Assembly: GCA_020832905.1 (NCBI GenBank)
Contig: JAJHRG010000001.1
Location: forward strand, 128,809 to 192,808
Origin: Thermoproteota archaeon
GTDB taxonomy: Archaea; Thermoproteota; Methanomethylicia; Methanomethylicales; Methanomethylicaceae
Reading direction: 5' to 3'
Length of the DNA: 64,000 nt
The notes beneath the pieces are model-generated. The model saw only the letters and a program-made list of their open reading frames with translations. It searched no databases and had not been told where the DNA came from. Both the position numbers and the translations under genes were made by a program. Shown one piece after another: positions 62,220-64,000 of the stretch (the stretch's first letter is position 1; each line of letters starts with the position of its first letter).

Positions 62220-63668
62220 TTGACAATTCCTCTTAGGAGAATAGATGAATATATATGGGAGGTACCAAAAAGCTACAATCCTAATATGAAAGTTCCATGT
62301 AGAATTTATGCTGATGAAGTTTTACTTGAAAAAATGAAAGAAGATTTAACTATTCAGCAATGTGTAAATGTTGCACAACTTCCTGGTATATTAAAATTTT
62401 CTATAACTATGCCTGATGGTCATCAGGGTTATGGATTTCCAATAGGTGGTGTTGCAGCATTTGATGCTGAAGAAGGTGTTATTTCCCCAGGTGGTGTAGG
62501 TTATGATATTAATTGTGGTGTAAGATTAATATTAACAAATTTAGATATAAAAGATGTTCGTCCTCATCTTACAAAACTAATAGATACATTATTTGAACTT
62601 GTTCCTTCAGGTCTTGGAAGTAAAGGAGGAATTCGTCTAGATACAAGTCAGCAAAATCGTGTTTTAGATATGGGTGTACTATGGGCAATAGAGAATGGAT
62701 ATGGTTGGGATGAAGATGCTCGAAGATGTGAAGAAGGAGGTTGTATGAAAACTGCAGATCATACAAAAGTATCAAGTACTGCAAAATCAAGAGGAGCAAG
62801 TCAGCTTGGAACACTTGGAAGTGGAAATCATTTTCTTGAAGTACAAATTGTAGATAAGATTTATGATCAACACATTGCTAAAAAATTTGGTATAGAAAGA
62901 GAAGGACAAGTTGTTGTAATGATACATTCAGGTAGTAGAGGATTAGGTCATCAGGTATGTAGTGATTACTTACATGTAATGGAGCATGCAGTTTCAAAAT
63001 ACAAAATAAAAATTCCTGATAGAGAACTTGTATGCGTTCCTGCTAATAGTCCTGAAGCAAAGGATTATTTTGCAGCTATGTCTGCAGCATGTAATTATGC
63101 ATGGGCAAATAGACAATGTATAACACATTGGACAAGAGAAGCTTTTCAAAAAGTATTCAAAACTGATCCTGAAAAATTAGGAATGCATGTATTATATGAT
63201 GTTGCTCACAATATAGCCAAACTAGAAGAACATGTTTATGATGGAAAAAGAGTTAAGGTTTTTGTTCATAGAAAAGGTGCAACAAGAGCTTTTCCAGCTG
63301 GAAGACCAGAATTACCACCAGAATATAAAGATGTGGGACAACCAGTACTAATTCCTGGTAGTATGGGTACAGCATCTTACTTATTACTAGGTGCTCCAGC
63401 ATCAATGGAATTAAGTTGGGGATCTACAGCTCATGGAGCTGGAAGATATTTGAGTAGAGAAGCTGCTGTAAAAAAGTATTGGGGTGGAGATGTAAAACGA
63501 GAATTAGAGAGTAAAGGCATTATCATTAGAGCAGCAAATGTTCGTGTAATTGCAGAAGAAGCCCCTGGAGCTTATAAAGATGTAGATAGGGTTGCAGAAG
63601 TATCTCATAAGCTTGGAATTGCTACATTAGTAGCAAGAATGATTCCAATAGGTGTGACTAAGGGTTGA
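62220..63668 (+). CDS. rtcB: tRNA-splicing RNA ligase RtcB
   Basis: 482 aa, joins tRNA halves after intron cleavage. Metal and GMP-site residues include [13 protein letters not shown] (active Cys near residue 98), [36 protein letters not shown] and the C-terminal [11 protein letters not shown] (guanylylated His). No intein is present. TTG start with GAGGTG 8 nt upstream. It fits the intron-bearing tRNAs in this window. The opposite-strand ORF 62569-62814 is a shadow. Confidence 0.97.
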   Translation: MTIPLRRIDEYIWEVPKSYNPNMKVPCRIYADEVLLEKMKEDLTIQQCVNVAQLPGILKFSITMPDGHQGYGFPIGGVAAFDAEEGVISPGGVGYDINCGVRLILTNLDIKDVRPHLTKLIDTLFELVPSGLGSKGGIRLDTSQQNRVLDMGVLWAIENGYGWDEDARRCEEGGCMKTADHTKVSSTAKSRGASQLGTLGSGNHFLEVQIVDKIYDQHIAKKFGIEREGQVVVMIHSGSRGLGHQVCSDYLHVMEHAVSKYKIKIPDRELVCVPANSPEAKDYFAAMSAACNYAWANRQCITHWTREAFQKVFKTDPEKLGMHVLYDVAHNIAKLEEHVYDGKRVKVFVHRKGATRAFPAGRPELPPEYKDVGQPVLIPGSMGTASYLLLGAPASMELSWGSTAHGAGRYLSREAAVKKYWGGDVKRELESKGIIIRAANVRVIAEEAPGAYKDVDRVAEVSHKLGIATLVARMIPIGVTKG

Positions 63669-64000
63669 TTGTTTCCAAATTTGGGAGATATACTATAATT
63701 CATGAAGAAACATTTGAGGAAGTAGGTTTATCATCAAATGTTTATATATTAAAATCTAATAATGGCTACATAGTATTTGATACTAGTGGTCATAAAGAAC
63801 TTTTAAAATTTTTAATAAATTTAGGAATAGAAAAAGACAAAATTATTGGTGCTTTTTTAACACATGGTCATTTTGATCATTCAAATGGTGCTATTTCACT
63901 TATAAGAAATAATATAAAGTGTTATATGAGCTATGAGGATTTATATCTAATAAATTTTAATCCAGTTTTTGATATTGAAGATGGTAAAAGAATACTTGAA
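63665..64000 (+). CDS. Metallo-beta-lactamase-fold hydrolase, N-terminal part
   Basis: Runs off the right edge, 112 codons seen. The zinc motif is [12 protein letters not shown] (HxHxDH) near residue 72, preceded by [21 protein letters not shown] start at 63665 overlaps the rtcB stop TGA (TTGA overlap), with GGTG upstream, so it is cotranscribed with rtcB. It could be a glyoxalase II-like or RNA-related hydrolase; the missing C-terminus prevents a better call. Confidence 0.75.
   Translation, partial: MIVSKFGRYTIIHEETFEEVGLSSNVYILKSNNGYIVFDTSGHKELLKFLINLGIEKDKIIGAFLTHGHFDHSNGAISLIRNNIKCYMSYEDLYLINFNPVFDIEDGKRILE

Overview
The window is strongly AT-rich archaeal DNA. The archaeal markers are aRF1, aIF2-alpha, aIF5A, PCNA, both primase subunits, GINS, Rpo subunits L and F, TFE, TFS, Csl4, AglB, KaiC-like and Nob1 genes, together with intron-bearing tRNAs. 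Gene content suggests a Thermoproteota-like lineage with methanogen genes: a coenzyme B-type cluster (AksA, MtxX/marker 4, AksD, AksE, marker 11) and a MtaA-like methyltransferase with its corrinoid protein. H2-dependent methyl-reducing groups such as Methanomethylicia (Verstraetearchaeota) are the best guess. No 16S or mcr gene is present, so the placement is inference.

Layout. 1-8063: TFE/aTrm56, a PCC-domain protein, tRNA-Leu(CAA), UMP kinase, aRF1, the proBAC proline operon and a short crenarchaeal-type glucan phosphorylase. 8167-13400: a membrane sensor-like gene with an apparent frameshift, a divergent pair of His-containing membrane proteins, an orphan IS200/IS605-type right end, and the iron block feoB-feoA-DtxR. 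13400-20321: a small regulator, a KaiC-like ATPase with a partner HTH protein, Nudix, an M20 peptidase and sugar-nucleotide/glycosyl genes. 20438-27799: a seven-gene operon with nearly no gaps, aksA-mtxX-aksD-aksE-ThDP enzyme-mmp11-GMC oxidoreductase. 27782-34560: a DegT aminotransferase, four tRNAs, a PadR-regulated ABC exporter, GcvH and an NAD kinase-like protein.

34557-54897 is the informational core: IleS, AglB, then a long minus-strand series. One part is PCNA-PriL-PriS-GINS-L44e-S27e-aIF2a-Nop10. The other is SRP54-TrmY-Pus10-L21e-Rpo4-DUF655-KsgA-Mtq2-L10e-Dph2-METTL5-like-Csl4-RpoL-unknown-TFS. 54944-64000 carries the corrinoid protein/methyltransferase pair, NAD kinase, Nob1, archaemetzincin, an m5C methyltransferase, MoaE, a radical SAM protein, tRNA-Ser, archease, RtcB and a truncated metallo-beta-lactamase-fold gene.

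The most interesting region is the 20438-27799 operon. AksA, AksD and AksE would build long-chain 2-oxo diacids up to 2-oxosuberate. The next step of coenzyme B synthesis, decarboxylation to 7-oxoheptanoate, has to my knowledge no assigned enzyme, and a ThDP-dependent decarboxylase-like gene lies in the operon, apparently starting at a CTG codon that overlaps the aksE stop. MtxX (phosphotransacetylase fold), marker 11 (TiaS-like motif) and an Fe-S-cysteine GMC oxidoreductase fill the rest and are candidates for other unassigned steps. Other unusual points are a tRNA-Leu(UAA) with an extra insertion in the anticodon arm, several clear palindromic operators (PadR, DtxR, divergent pairs), and two orphan transposon right-end hairpins.
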